Part shown: one piece after another, positions 1-9,163 of the stretch
Layout: every line of letters starts with the position of its first letter
How positions within the stretch are numbered: position 1 is the stretch's first letter
Source of the DNA: CAZAMI01 sp964627805
Lineage (GTDB): Archaea; Thermoproteota; Thermoprotei_A; Sulfolobales; NBVN01
Direction of reading: 5' to 3'
DNA length: 64,000 nucleotides
NCBI GenBank assembly: GCA_964627805.1
Contig: CAZVLA010000047.1
Coordinates: forward strand, 1 to 64,000
The notes under the pieces: generated by a model
Seen by the model: the letters and a program-made list of their open reading frames with translations, nothing else
Database searches by the model: none
What the model was told of the DNA's origin: nothing
Program-made: the position numbers and the translations under genes

Positions 1-1
1 T

Positions 2-688
2 AGTCACGGTGCTTGGGAGTTAGTAAGGAGTGGCTTCAAGGTTGATGCAGCAGTCATATGTGAACCTAGTAGGGCATCTGACGTGGTTATTGAGTATAGG
101 GGTAGCGCATTAATTAGTATCTCATGTGGGGCACCACCTACGCACTCAGCTAACCCAGATCGTCATGAGTCTGCATGCGATAAGTTAATTAATGCTTGGT
201 TAGGAATTAGTAAGTCATTAAGTAATTACTCAATAATAAGTACATTAATGAAGTTATCATGCGGTGAATTAAGTAACGTAACACCTACGTTCGGTACAGC
301 ATTAATATCCTTAAGAGTACCAGTAGGTGTTAGGAAGGACTTAATCAGTGATTTAATACTTAAGTACTTACCCGAGAGCTGCACATATGAGTTAAGTAGT
401 TACTTACCACCCGTTAGGGTATCTCCTAACTCATTAAGTGTTAGAGCCTTAGTTAGGGCCTTACTTAGGCTGGGTATTAAGCCTAGACTAGCCCGTAAGT
501 ACGGAACGAGTGATATGAACGTAATCTACGGTAGAGTAAGCGAGAACGTAGTATCTTACGGGCCCGGAGACCCTAAGCTCTCGCACACTAATAACGAGTA
601 CGTAAGTATTAATGAGCTGGAACTAGCTTCTAGGGTTTACGCGTTATTTATTAAGGAAGTTATTAACTTAGTTAAAAGACATTCTTAG
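2..688 (+). CDS. lysK: LysK/ArgE-like M20 amidohydrolase, C-terminal part (5' end outside window)
   Basis: The reading frame is open from the first bases, so this is the C-terminal part (about 228 residues) of a gene entering from the left. Two stretches fit the LysK group of M20 metallopeptidases, which release lysine or ornithine from the carrier protein LysW: YGTSDMNV in the middle, and YGPGDPKLSHTNNEYVS near the end, which carries the late metal or substrate His-Thr-Asn-Glu motif. An early EPS motif is the usual metal-binding Glu region. The N-terminal catalytic Asp/His part is missing because of the window edge. Assignment to LysK rather than DapE or ArgE rests on the end motif and the archaeal context; no other lys/arg gene is visible here to confirm it. 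Confidence 0.72.
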   Translation, partial: SHGAWELVRSGFKVDAAVICEPSRASDVVIEYRGSALISISCGAPPTHSANPDRHESACDKLINAWLGISKSLSNYSIISTLMKLSCGELSNVTPTFGTALISLRVPVGVRKDLISDLILKYLPESCTYELSSYLPPVRVSPNSLSVRALVRALLRLGIKPRLARKYGTSDMNVIYGRVSENVVSYGPGDPKLSHTNNEYVSINELELASRVYALFIKEVINLVKRHS

Positions 689-733
689 GTAGTGAGTACT
701 TAATTATAACCAATTAGTTATTCCCAGAAAAAC

Positions 734-2434
734 TCACCCTATCTTAGTTACTACGTATGAATATACTGCAAAATAGACAGCTGACTTAGCTATGAAGTCA
801 TCAGAGTTAACCTTCCAGTCTGCTGCATTATCGTACGACCAACCATCTATCAATACGTAACCTCCATTACCTAATGAGTAAAGTGCTGAGGCGTAAGGAT
901 AGGATGGATTACCAGTAACGTTATAGAACCACAACTTAACTAGCGGACTTAACGACGCACTAGCTGGTCTGGCAGTTGTAATCCCCCCAGTAAAGTATAT
1001 GCTATTATCATGTAGTAACTTGGCCACATCATTAACTAAGTTAGTGGGGTAACTCATCTCAGACGTACTTTCATAGGATTGCACCCTATAATCAACGTTT
1101 AGTATGTCTCTATCACCTTGCTCACCCGTAGTATACTTTACATAGTCAGGTGATTGGTCCCTATCACCAGAAGGATTACCTATCCCGGGCTGATAAGTGT
1201 ACGTGTAGTAGAAAGCGTACCCATCAATCGCCACCCATATCCATCCATAATTTACTATATCGTCTCTTATCTTTAGGTACCATTTGTAGTGTCCGTTCTC
1301 CTCTACAGGTATGCCATTATTGTCTATGTAGTAATGGTTAGTATCAATTGACGGTGAGGGTATAGGTACTGCTTCACCATGGGCATTAATTACTATGACG
1401 TCACTAGTAGGTAGTCCGTGTTTCTTACTGTAGGATTCCGGATCATTAATGAATTCATACAGTTCCGCTAAGTTATCAATTACGTGATAATTACTGAGTA
1501 CCTTCTCAACGTAATACACTACCTTAGACTTATCAACCCAATGACCAGGTATTTCATTGATAGCTATTACGTAAGCCATGACGCTTTTCCCTGTACTTAC
1601 GAAGGACGCTGAATCATCGCTTGCGCCATCGCTATACATTAACTTAACCTTAACTACCAGATTACCTGTGCTACTTACGCTACTACTTAACTGTACTGTA
1701 AACTCTATATCGGCATCACTGCCCGGACTTATAGGTGGTATTAGATCCTCACTATAAGATCCTAGCTCCTGCACAGTACTTCCTAATTTAATGACCTTAG
1801 CATCGATATGAGTTGCATTACTAGTATAGGCGTTGTAGTAATGGATCTTAACTAATAATAACTTACTTCCTGTGCTAGGGTTCTTGATCCCTAGATCATA
1901 CGCACTAACCTCTAGCTTTATTGGGCTCCAAGAGGCCCTCACAGGCCTACGGAATACCGATCCTCTAGCTGTTGTTATCTTAATCTCATGGCTAGTTCCA
2001 GGCTTTAACTCGGTTTGTTTTAATAAGCATGAGACAGTTATTCTCTCTCCGGGGAGTATTAGAGCACCTAACCTACCATTACCTACATCATAGAGTCTCT
2101 TCTCCCACGGTTTATTATATACGTACGCATCGATGACTGTTGCCTCGTACTTACCATCAACATATATAGTGTCTATAACGGATACGGAACCTCCTTTATT
2201 ATCAATCATTAATTTAAACTCCTTACCCCTTACGTTCAGATCCCCAATTATCTCTAACTTCTCCGGAGAACCCCCGACACCGGACAGTGACACTATTCCT
2301 GAGATCCATAGAGAGACTAGCACAGCGATAGCAATACCTACACAAACCACTATGACTGCAGCTATTAGTCCTGATATGCCCCTCTTTAAGGATGCTGAAT
2401 TACTTAATGTTGAAAGTATCAATACCATAATCAC
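734..2434 (-). CDS. Pilin-like secreted protein of unknown function
   Basis: 566 residues. The N-terminus has a class III (archaeal prepilin/flagellin-type) signal: basic KRG at 17-19 followed by a hydrophobic helix of about 27 residues from ISGLIAAV, so a PibD/FlaK-type peptidase would cut after Gly19. The rest is predicted beta-rich and extracellular, with many Tyr, Ser, Thr and Asn. Residues about 55-280 look like one or two beta-sandwich domains. From about 285 on, a strand/helix pattern (AYVIAINEIPG, then DVIVINAHG at 345-353) suggests a Rossmann-like or caspase-like alpha/beta domain. The only cysteines are at 31 and 136, so a Cys-dependent protease is unlikely. It stands alone, is convergent with the LysK-like gene, and is divergent from the phosphohexomutase. 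The start is ambiguous: a GTG inside GGTG, an ATG two codons later, or a TTG. No function is recognised. Confidence 0.7.
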   Translation of the reverse strand: MIMVLILSTLSNSASLKRGISGLIAAVIVVCVGIAIAVLVSLWISGIVSLSGVGGSPEKLEIIGDLNVRGKEFKLMIDNKGGSVSVIDTIYVDGKYEATVIDAYVYNKPWEKRLYDVGNGRLGALILPGERITVSCLLKQTELKPGTSHEIKITTARGSVFRRPVRASWSPIKLEVSAYDLGIKNPSTGSKLLLVKIHYYNAYTSNATHIDAKVIKLGSTVQELGSYSEDLIPPISPGSDADIEFTVQLSSSVSSTGNLVVKVKLMYSDGASDDSASFVSTGKSVMAYVIAINEIPGHWVDKSKVVYYVEKVLSNYHVIDNLAELYEFINDPESYSKKHGLPTSDVIVINAHGEAVPIPSPSIDTNHYYIDNNGIPVEENGHYKWYLKIRDDIVNYGWIWVAIDGYAFYYTYTYQPGIGNPSGDRDQSPDYVKYTTGEQGDRDILNVDYRVQSYESTSEMSYPTNLVNDVAKLLHDNSIYFTGGITTARPASASLSPLVKLWFYNVTGNPSYPYASALYSLGNGGYVLIDGWSYDNAADWKVNSDDFIAKSAVYFAVYSYVVTKIG

Positions 2435-2545
2435 CTATTTAGATATTAAGTTAAGGAGCTAAAATCTTTACATAAAAAGTCTCAGTTCATTAACGCTAGT
2501 TAACCCCCTTTAACCTCTTATTCAATACTTTGATAGGGTAGTGTA

Positions 2546-3964
2546 TTGGGTAGGTTATTCGGTACTGCAGGTATTAGGGGTACCTACTTAGATAAGGTAA
2601 CTCCTGAACTAGCCTTTAACTTAGGTGCTGCTGTACCTACGGCTCTTAAAATTAGTAAGTTATGCGTGGGGGGCGATGTTAGACTAACGACTCCATTACT
2701 TAAGTCTATGGTATCTTCAGGAGCTATGTATGTTGGGTGCGATGTTACCGACGTTAATCTCGTACCTATGCCTACCCTACCATGGAGTGTTAGGAAGCTT
2801 AAGTGCGGTGCTGGTGTCTATGTTACTGCATCTCATAACCCCCCAACTGATAATGGATTTAAGGTATTCAATAGTGAGGGTAGGGAGTTAACCATTAGTG
2901 AGGAGGATATGGTTGAGGAAGTAATTAGGAGCAAGTCCTGGAGACCAGCAACTTGGGATTCAGTAGGTAAGTATGAGTTAGTTCCTTCAGTAATTGAGGA
3001 TTATATTAATGAGCTAAGCAACTTATTAGAGCCTAGGTCAGTTAAGTACGTACCTAAGGTACTGATAGATACAGCTAACGGTGCTGCTTCACAAGTAACA
3101 CCTAAAGTACTTAAGAACTTAGGTGCTAGAGTATACACCCTAAACGCTAACGTAGATGGTAGGTTCCCGGGTAGGGTTCCTGAGCCTAGGCCAGACGTTC
3201 TTGAGCCCCTAATACCTATTGCTAAGTACTTAGGCACTGACGTCTTCTTCGCTCACGACGGTGACGGTGATAGGTTAGCTATCGTAGATCCTAAGGAGGG
3301 TTTCGTGAAGCAGGATAGGGTGTTAGCCTTAGTTGCTTATTATAAGTTAAGTGAGCGTAAAGGTACGGTGGTAGTTTCTATAGATTGCGGTAACGCTGTT
3401 AAGGACGTGGTGAGTGAGTTAGGCGGTAAGTTAGTCATTGTTAAGTTAGGTAAGACCCATGAAGGACTCATCAAGTATAGCGATGTCGTAATGGCTGGTG
3501 AGCCTTGGAAATTAATAGATCCTTCATGGGGTCCTTGGGTTGATGGGATATATCAAGCAGCCCTACTTACTAAGTTAATGATTGAGGAGGGCGTAGGTAT
3601 TACTGGGTTAATGAGTAAGGTACCTAATTATCCGCAAGCTAGGTACTCAGTAAGGTTAAGTAGTGACGTTAGGGATGAAGTGTTTAGGAAGTTAAGTGAT
3701 TACGTAATTCACGACCTACCTAGGAAATTAGGTAAGAGGGTTGAGGAGATCCTAACAATAGATGGTGTTAGGGTTGATTTTGAGGATAGGTCATGGATCT
3801 TAATTAGGAAATCAGGTACTGAACCTAAGGTAAGGATCTACGGTGAGGCATTAAGTGCTAAAGAGCTTAAGAGTATCGTGGATGACTTAATAGGTAAGAT
3901 AATAGGCTTTAGTAAGTCGTTGGGTTATGAGAAATATGAAGTTGATGGTGCTTTAATACCTTAA
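2546..3964 (+). CDS. Phosphohexomutase (phosphomannomutase/phosphoglucomutase/GlmM family)
   Basis: 472 residues of the alpha-D-phosphohexomutase superfamily, interconverting hexose-1- and hexose-6-phosphates in the cytosol. The N-terminal FGTAGIRG is the usual family start. VTASHNP (about residues 93-99) holds the phosphoserine, DGDGDR (about 237-242) the Mg2+ loop, AGEPW the sugar-binding GEP loop, and RKSGTEPKVRIY the C-terminal phosphate-binding domain. All four motifs are intact and the length is normal. The start is TTG at 2546 behind GGTAGTG. The substrate (mannose, glucose or glucosamine phosphate) cannot be told from motifs. Mannose-1-phosphate released by the GH130-like proteins at 17-26 kb would be a plausible substrate, but that link is inference. 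Confidence 0.88.
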   Translation: MGRLFGTAGIRGTYLDKVTPELAFNLGAAVPTALKISKLCVGGDVRLTTPLLKSMVSSGAMYVGCDVTDVNLVPMPTLPWSVRKLKCGAGVYVTASHNPPTDNGFKVFNSEGRELTISEEDMVEEVIRSKSWRPATWDSVGKYELVPSVIEDYINELSNLLEPRSVKYVPKVLIDTANGAASQVTPKVLKNLGARVYTLNANVDGRFPGRVPEPRPDVLEPLIPIAKYLGTDVFFAHDGDGDRLAIVDPKEGFVKQDRVLALVAYYKLSERKGTVVVSIDCGNAVKDVVSELGGKLVIVKLGKTHEGLIKYSDVVMAGEPWKLIDPSWGPWVDGIYQAALLTKLMIEEGVGITGLMSKVPNYPQARYSVRLSSDVRDEVFRKLSDYVIHDLPRKLGKRVEEILTIDGVRVDFEDRSWILIRKSGTEPKVRIYGEALSAKELKSIVDDLIGKIIGFSKSLGYEKYEVDGALIP

Positions 3965-3991
3965 AAAGGAAGTTAAAACTTCTTACTCTTC

Positions 3992-5500
3992 TTAACCTAA
4001 TATGCTCCTCCAGTACTTAATCTCCTGCTCGGTTGTTGGGCATGGAACCTTGACCTGTCCACTCCTTATCTTCTGCTCTAACTCCTTAACCGCGTCCCAT
4101 ATCCACTTAGGTATCTTCTCCCTCATCTCCTTTACCTTCTCCTTAATCTCTGCTGGTGGCATTGGTAGTATCTTCTTGTGAGTTAGCTTCTCAGCCTCGA
4201 TACCCATCTGGATGAACTCGTCTAGATCCTTGAGTGTGCTTACTGATATACCCTCCATCGGCTGTCCTAGGACCTTAGTACCGATACCTAGTACTAAGGT
4301 TCCGTTGTACATCTTAACTACTTGCTTGAACTTACCTAGTAGCATTAACTCGGTAGCGTAGTATACTCCCTTATCAACCCTCTTCATCATGCTAGCTACC
4401 ACGAATCCTGGGTTAATCCAGTCCTGATCAGCATCTACACCGATCCAGAATGGTGGTCCCATAGTTAAGTGCTTAGCCTTAGCTATCTCCTGTACCGCCC
4501 TGTTAATACCTAGCCCTAGAGGTCCTGCTACGTTGTACACAGCTACCGCTCCCTGAGCATACATTGCCTTAGCTGCTTCGTAGCCCTTAGTTATGTCGCT
4601 GAAGGTTCCTGTGTAGACCCAAAGTACCCTCTTCTTAGGTGGTGTATGTATGATGTTTCTCGGGTCCTTAGCCTTCTCCTCATACTCCTTCGGGAAGTGC
4701 TGCTTATACCAGTTAATTGCCCAGTTACAGCCCCACTTATAGCCTATCTCGAACTTCCACAGTACTGGTATCTCAATACCTAACACCATACCTACGTGTG
4801 GGTAGTCGTAGTAGATTGCTAGTAAGCAAGCTAAAGCACCTACTAACGCACTACCCTTATGCTCCTCGAACTTAATGTCTAGTAGGTTAGGTAGTGGGTA
4901 CTTATTCGGGTACTTCTTCTTAATTATCTGCTGCGCGTAAGTGTCGATACCTACGAAGTACTTATTCGGGAACTCTTGAGCTACTTGAGCTAACGCGTTG
5001 CTTAGTAGGAAGCCAACGCCCACTATTAGCTTTACGTCCGGGTCTTGGGCAGCTGTCCTTAGGTTAGGTATGTAGTCAGCCTCAGTCTTGCTGACTAGGA
5101 TCATTACCTTAACACCGAAGTCTCTAGCGGCATCCTCAGCACCCTTGATGGCCATGTCATTGAATGCTAGGTCACCCCTACCGCCTATGTCAGTAACTAT
5201 AGCTATCTTAACAGTCTTGCCTGGAGGTACGTGTGGTTTAGTGAATGTCACTGCAGGTGCCGTAGCTGTTACTGTTGCTGTTGATGTCACTGTTTTTGTG
5301 ACTGTCACCGTTGTGACCTTACCTGCTGTTACGGTCTTAGTAGTTACTACGGTAGTTGTTGATGTCTGAGTAACGGTCTTAACACCCTTAGGTACTACGG
5401 CATAAGTAATACCAGCAACAACAGCAGCAACTATAATGGCGGTAATAACTACAGCAACAGAGGTTGAGATGGCCTTTGAGAACATAATACCCCTATCCAT
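3992..5500 (-). CDS. BMP-family (PnrA-like) substrate-binding protein of nucleoside ABC importer
   Basis: 502 residues. An N-terminal hydrophobic segment (about residues 12-34) anchors the protein in the membrane. It is followed by a Thr/Val stalk (about 40-85, repeats of TVT) that holds the binding domain off the cell surface. The binding domain opens with KIAIVTDIGGRGDLAFNDMA, the hallmark of the BMP/Med/PnrA family that binds purine or pyrimidine nucleosides, and continues with FVGIDTYAQ and WIGVDADQDW strands. Two permeases (6990-9064) and an ATPase (9164-10780) of the matching type are close by, but a flavin reductase and a zinc-ribbon gene lie between. The 134-base gap upstream probably gives it a separate promoter. 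A nucleoside ligand is inferred from the family and the nearby uridine phosphorylase. Confidence 0.88.
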   Translation of the reverse strand: MDRGIMFSKAISTSVAVVITAIIVAAVVAGITYAVVPKGVKTVTQTSTTTVVTTKTVTAGKVTTVTVTKTVTSTATVTATAPAVTFTKPHVPPGKTVKIAIVTDIGGRGDLAFNDMAIKGAEDAARDFGVKVMILVSKTEADYIPNLRTAAQDPDVKLIVGVGFLLSNALAQVAQEFPNKYFVGIDTYAQQIIKKKYPNKYPLPNLLDIKFEEHKGSALVGALACLLAIYYDYPHVGMVLGIEIPVLWKFEIGYKWGCNWAINWYKQHFPKEYEEKAKDPRNIIHTPPKKRVLWVYTGTFSDITKGYEAAKAMYAQGAVAVYNVAGPLGLGINRAVQEIAKAKHLTMGPPFWIGVDADQDWINPGFVVASMMKRVDKGVYYATELMLLGKFKQVVKMYNGTLVLGIGTKVLGQPMEGISVSTLKDLDEFIQMGIEAEKLTHKKILPMPPAEIKEKVKEMREKIPKWIWDAVKELEQKIRSGQVKVPCPTTEQEIKYWRSILG

Positions 5501-5509
5501 ACCTAACTA

Positions 5510-5522
5510 CACCCTTCGGGTG
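5510..5522 (-). promoter_or_regulatory. Small hairpin over the ribosome-binding site of the BMP binding-protein gene
   Basis: CACCC-TTC-GGGTG forms a perfect five-base-pair inverted repeat about 10 bases before the ATG at 5500. On the coding strand its distal arm contains the GGTG ribosome-binding site. It could reduce translation initiation or be a chance palindrome; the stem is short. Confidence 0.3.
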
Positions 5523-5634
5523 GAAATACCGATACTCAGTAAAATAAATCTATCTTAAAACGAACCTAAGACGTATCCCCTCTATGGATTAATACGTGGG
5601 TTAATACGCCTGAATTAATGAATACTATACTACA

Positions 5635-6393
5635 TTACCTATGGAATAACCTCTTAAGTGCCCCACCTACGTCGTGTTTGTAATTCCTTACATCCTTATC
5701 TACTGAGTACTTACTAAGTACTGCATTAGCTGATGTATTACCACCTACGAGTACCTCTACGGCAACTCTCCACGCCTTCGCCTCCTCAGTACTTACTTCC
5801 TCCTTAACTCGGTAGTCCTGCTTCCTTATGAATGACCTTAATTTATTCAGTATTGACTCTAACTTAGCTTTCTGTACATTGATTAACTCAGTACTTACGT
5901 CCTTAGGTAGTAAATTAATTACTTGCCTTAAGTGCTTGTCACAGAGTACTGATGGTGACTTCCTATACTCACTCATTAAATTCAGTGTTTTTAAGTACTT
6001 AGCGAACGCATTTACGTACGTTTCCTCAAAGTACTTAACCCTACGGCATAACTCGCACGTACGCTCCTTAAACGCGTTAGGATTACCTAACTTACTTAAG
6101 TAAGTACTTAGTAGGTCTTCGTAGATTATAGATACTCCCAACTGACCTACCCATGGATTCTTGAGTACGTAATCCACTAGTAACCATGAATGGTAATTAC
6201 AGAATCCTAAGTTTCTCCTTAATTCACTCCTTACTTGAGGGTCTAGGACGTGCTCATAGAGTAGGTTCTCTATAGCCTCTACCTCTAACTTCCTAAGTAG
6301 CCTACATATTGGGCATCCCTCACTGCTTAGGGCTTCCTTAATACTAACGTATATTACGTCCTTATCCTCTATCCTTCCCTTCTTGAATAGCAT
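5635..6393 (-). CDS. DUF6062-like protein with two CxxC/CxxH zinc-binding pairs
   Basis: 252 residues, mostly helical. Metal-ligand motifs occur twice in the same order: CPIC (27-30) with CNYH (65-68), then CELC (113-116) with CDKH (151-154). Each set gives three Cys and one His, so two zinc sites formed by internal duplication are likely. The layout and length fit the DUF6062 family, whose role is unknown. It begins 10 bases after the flavin reductase on the same strand, so the two are probably co-transcribed, and both sit inside the BMP importer locus. The acidic and Lys-rich C-terminus (about 195-252) lacks motifs. Confidence 0.7.
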   Translation of the reverse strand: MLFKKGRIEDKDVIYVSIKEALSSEGCPICRLLRKLEVEAIENLLYEHVLDPQVRSELRRNLGFCNYHSWLLVDYVLKNPWVGQLGVSIIYEDLLSTYLSKLGNPNAFKERTCELCRRVKYFEETYVNAFAKYLKTLNLMSEYRKSPSVLCDKHLRQVINLLPKDVSTELINVQKAKLESILNKLRSFIRKQDYRVKEEVSTEEAKAWRVAVEVLVGGNTSANAVLSKYSVDKDVRNYKHDVGGALKRLFHR

Positions 6394-6403
6394 TACTTAG
6401 CGC

Positions 6404-6943
6404 CTACTCGATCGTAATTACTTCGTTACCTAACCTAACGTACTTAGGTCCCCTAACATGCATTGGGACGTCGTAGCTTGGTGGGTTACCTAATTCGATA
6501 CCCTCCTTAACGAGTAGCTTAATCACCTCACCTACTACTAGCTGATGATCACCGCAAGCTATATCCTTACTCAGTATGCATTCAGCGTAGGCTAGTGCCT
6601 CCTCACATACAGGTACCCCGAAGTCACTTACGAACCACTTAAGTCCTGACTTACTTAGCTTATCCTTAACGTCCCTACCACTAACCGTACCTAAGTAGTG
6701 CAAGTTCCTTAACTTACTCCAGGGTAACGTAATTACTGAGAACTTCCTACTCTCCCTAATTAATGAGTACGTGTACCTAGTAGGTGCTATAGCTACTGCT
6801 AAGTAGGGTGGGTTCCTTGAGACGGGAGTCACCCAAGCAGCTACTAAGGCACTGCACTGACCCTTACTGCATGACCCCACTAGGACAGCTGGTCTCGGGT
6901 GCAGAAGGTATGGTGTAAGCGACTTTGTTAATTCACGCCACAC
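6404..6943 (-). CDS. Flavin reductase-like, FMN-binding split-barrel protein
   Basis: 179 residues with the signature order of the flavin reductase-like domain: RPAVLVGSC near the N-terminus, then SALVAAWVTPVSRNPPYLAVAI, where the Asn-Pro-Pro and following strand form the FMN pocket, then SREFSVI-like text (SRKFSVITLP) and a long acidic helix region ending HQLVVGEV. The family usually binds FMN and is often involved in NAD(P)H-dependent flavin reduction; the partner is unknown. The start is GTG at 6943, seven bases after GGTG. It lies 46 bases behind the BMP permease pair and 10 bases before the zinc-ribbon gene. Confidence 0.82.
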   Translation of the reverse strand: MWRELTKSLTPYLLHPRPAVLVGSCSKGQCSALVAAWVTPVSRNPPYLAVAIAPTRYTYSLIRESRKFSVITLPWSKLRNLHYLGTVSGRDVKDKLSKSGLKWFVSDFGVPVCEEALAYAECILSKDIACGDHQLVVGEVIKLLVKEGIELGNPPSYDVPMHVRGPKYVRLGNEVITIE

Positions 6944-6989
6944 TACCTCACACCGAGTAAGTAATTAAATCGTAGTTAAAGAAGGTAAT

Positions 6990-7976
6990 TCACTCCTTGA
7001 CGTAAGGTATCCCTAAGGCTCTCGGGAATCTCTTCCTACCTATGAATATAGTAACCACTATTAGAGTCACTATGTACGGTATCATGAGTACTAGGTGATA
7101 GGGAACTACCTGCTTAACCCCTGGAGTTATCGCCACTGTGTAGGCTAGGCTCTCCGTGAAGCCGAAGAGAAAAGCAAATCCTAGTGCTAACAGAGGTTCT
7201 AAGCCACTAGCTACTACACATGCTAAGGCAATGAATCCCCTACCAGCTGATAACTCCTTAACTATACCTCCGAACCACGCTAGCGACATGAAGGCACCCC
7301 CAAGACCTGCTAGTGCACCACCTATGGTGCAGAATACTACCCTAATGATGTCCACCCTAATACCAGCTACATCCAAAGCTTCAGGTGCTTCACCTGCTGC
7401 TCTTATCCTTAGTCCTAGCGGGGTCTTGTATATTATTAAGTGAGCTATGAATGCTAACGCGATAGTAATTATAGTTATTTCACTTATCCTAAATGAAGGT
7501 CCTATAGTCGGTGTAGGTACTAGTACGTTGGATGGTGGGATGTGTATACCAGGCATACCCCACACAGCAAGTAGCATATAAGGTACGAAGCCGTATGCGA
7601 ACATGTTAATACCCATACCAGCGATTATCTGATCAGCTCTTAAGTAAACACTTATCACACCTAAGATAAAGCCCACTAAACCACCTACGGCTAAGCCCGT
7701 TAGTAACCCCATGTAACCATTATTGAATACCTCAGCACCGTAAACACCTACGGTAGCTGATAGTAGGAGTATACCATCCAGCCCTATATCAACGGTTCCC
7801 GCCCTCTCATTAAGTACCTCACCAATAGCCGCTAATGCTAGAGGCGTCATCGCGAATAGCCCAGCATCAAGTACTGATATAGGCCTAAGCCCTAGAATAT
7901 TAAGTACTATGAGTAATGCCGCGAAACCAATTACTAGGTATATAAACCTCATGAACTTACTTCCCCAATTAACCAT
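6990..7976 (-). CDS. BMP-type nucleoside ABC importer, permease subunit 2 (NupQ/YufQ type)
   Basis: About 328 residues, highly hydrophobic, with around eight to ten membrane helices. ALAAIGEVLNERAGTVDIGLDG near the start and GLRIRAAGEAPEALDVAGI in the cytoplasmic coupling loop are diagnostic of the second permease of BMP/BPL-type importers. I place the start at ATG 7976, not 54 bases upstream: it follows GGTG by seven bases and overlaps the TAA of the preceding permease as TAATG, so the two are translationally coupled. It forms the membrane channel with the 7976-9064 product, powered by the ATPase encoded divergently at 9164. Confidence 0.88.
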   Translation of the reverse strand: MVNWGSKFMRFIYLVIGFAALLIVLNILGLRPISVLDAGLFAMTPLALAAIGEVLNERAGTVDIGLDGILLLSATVGVYGAEVFNNGYMGLLTGLAVGGLVGFILGVISVYLRADQIIAGMGINMFAYGFVPYMLLAVWGMPGIHIPPSNVLVPTPTIGPSFRISEITIITIALAFIAHLIIYKTPLGLRIRAAGEAPEALDVAGIRVDIIRVVFCTIGGALAGLGGAFMSLAWFGGIVKELSAGRGFIALACVVASGLEPLLALGFAFLFGFTESLAYTVAITPGVKQVVPYHLVLMIPYIVTLIVVTIFIGRKRFPRALGIPYVKE

Positions 7977-9064
7977 TAGGACCCACCCCCTACCTTCCTC
8001 CTCCTTAAGTACAGACTCACGATCCTCCATAGCTCAGGTATTGAGAGCATCACAATTATTATGCCGTTTATGGCCCTACTCAATTCAGATGCTACGTGTG
8101 CGTATGGCTCCATAACTCTTGAACCATTGGACAACCCACCAATGAATATTGCTGCTATGATAGCTCCTATGGGGTTATTCCTACCTATCAAAGCAACTCC
8201 TATACCGTCAAACCCTATACCCTGTATATTACCTAAGGTACCGAAGAGCGCCCATACTGGTGGTCTACCAGCAATTACTAAGCCACCAGCTAATCCAGCT
8301 GCTAAGCCACCTATGATGAATGACATGAGTATGACCTTCCTCTGATCAATACCTGCGTACCTAGCCGCGTCTGGGTTAGCACCTACTAGTCTTAGCTCGA
8401 AGCCTGCCTTAGTCATTGTTAGGAAGAGGTATATTATTATGCAGAACGCTATAGCTACGAAGACAGCCGCTGTTAGTATTGATCTTAATGGGTAGAGTAC
8501 TGGGAACCTACCCGCCGGTACTATCGATAGGGTCTTCTCAGGTCTTTGAGGATCAACAAAGGGGGGATTTGAGGCTAGGTACATCGTTAGGTAGAAGGCT
8601 ATCCAGTTAAACATTATCGTTGATATTACTTCGTGAACACCCTTATACACCTTGAGCAGTGCCGGCCCCAGGGACCATAACATTCCGAAGAGCATTGACA
8701 TAATCACTATGAGGGGTATTATTAGCGGGGCTGGTACGTGGAAGTACCTAGGTATGACAGCACCAGCTAGTACAGCACCTATAGCACCCATGTAGGCCTG
8801 CCCCTCAGCACCTATGTTGAAGAGTCCAGCCTTAACACCTATGGCGAAGGTTATTCCCGTAAGCATTAATGGCATTGCGTATGATAGCGTATCCATTAAC
8901 GTGTAGTAAGTCCCGAAACCGCCGTAGAATAACCACCTGTAGGCTAGTATTGGGTTCCTACCGTAAGCAAGCATCAGTAACGCAGCAATTACTAGACCTA
9001 AAACAAGTGCTGCCGCCGATAGGCTGAAGTCAGTCATTATTCTTTTTAACCTGTAAATAACCAA
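7976..9064 (-). CDS. BMP-type nucleoside ABC importer, permease subunit 1 (NupP/YufP type)
   Basis: About 362 residues with multiple membrane helices. ITFAIGVKAGLFNIGAEGQ (early) and ELRLVGANPDAARYAGI (coupling loop) identify the first permease of the BMP-type nucleoside importers. The start is set at TTG 9064, six bases after GGTG; the GTG at 9073 is part of that ribosome-binding site. It is the first gene of a minus-strand run that continues with permease 2, the flavin reductase and the zinc-ribbon protein. The 5' end faces the ATPase gene across about 100 bases of shared promoter region. Confidence 0.88.
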   Translation of the reverse strand: MVIYRLKRIMTDFSLSAAALVLGLVIAALLMLAYGRNPILAYRWLFYGGFGTYYTLMDTLSYAMPLMLTGITFAIGVKAGLFNIGAEGQAYMGAIGAVLAGAVIPRYFHVPAPLIIPLIVIMSMLFGMLWSLGPALLKVYKGVHEVISTIMFNWIAFYLTMYLASNPPFVDPQRPEKTLSIVPAGRFPVLYPLRSILTAAVFVAIAFCIIIYLFLTMTKAGFELRLVGANPDAARYAGIDQRKVILMSFIIGGLAAGLAGGLVIAGRPPVWALFGTLGNIQGIGFDGIGVALIGRNNPIGAIIAAIFIGGLSNGSRVMEPYAHVASELSRAINGIIIVMLSIPELWRIVSLYLRRRKVGGGS

Positions 9065-9114
9065 GTGCGACACCTAAGTCTGATATAACCTGTTGCTTAT
9101 AACTTAATATCCTC

Positions 9115-9131
9115 GCTAAGTTTATTATTTC
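9115..9131 (+). promoter_or_regulatory. Probable TATA element for the BMP ATPase gene
   Basis: The AT-rich stretch TAAGTTTATTATTTCC lies about 35-50 bases upstream of the TTG start at 9164, in the region shared with the divergent permease operon. This is the expected place for an archaeal TATA box. No operator-like repeat is obvious. Confidence 0.35.
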
Positions 9132-9163
9132 CAATTAAACACTCTGTCTTAGGTGCTTAGCTG

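Noticed and set aside
734..2434. Active clan CD (caspase/gingipain-like) protease in the pilin-like protein.
   Set aside because: No cysteine follows the His-Gly motif; the only cysteines are at residues 31 and 136.
7157..7443. Plus-strand open frames within the BMP permease and other minus-strand genes.
   Set aside because: They have no ribosome-binding signal, show no recognisable domain and lie entirely opposite well-supported genes.
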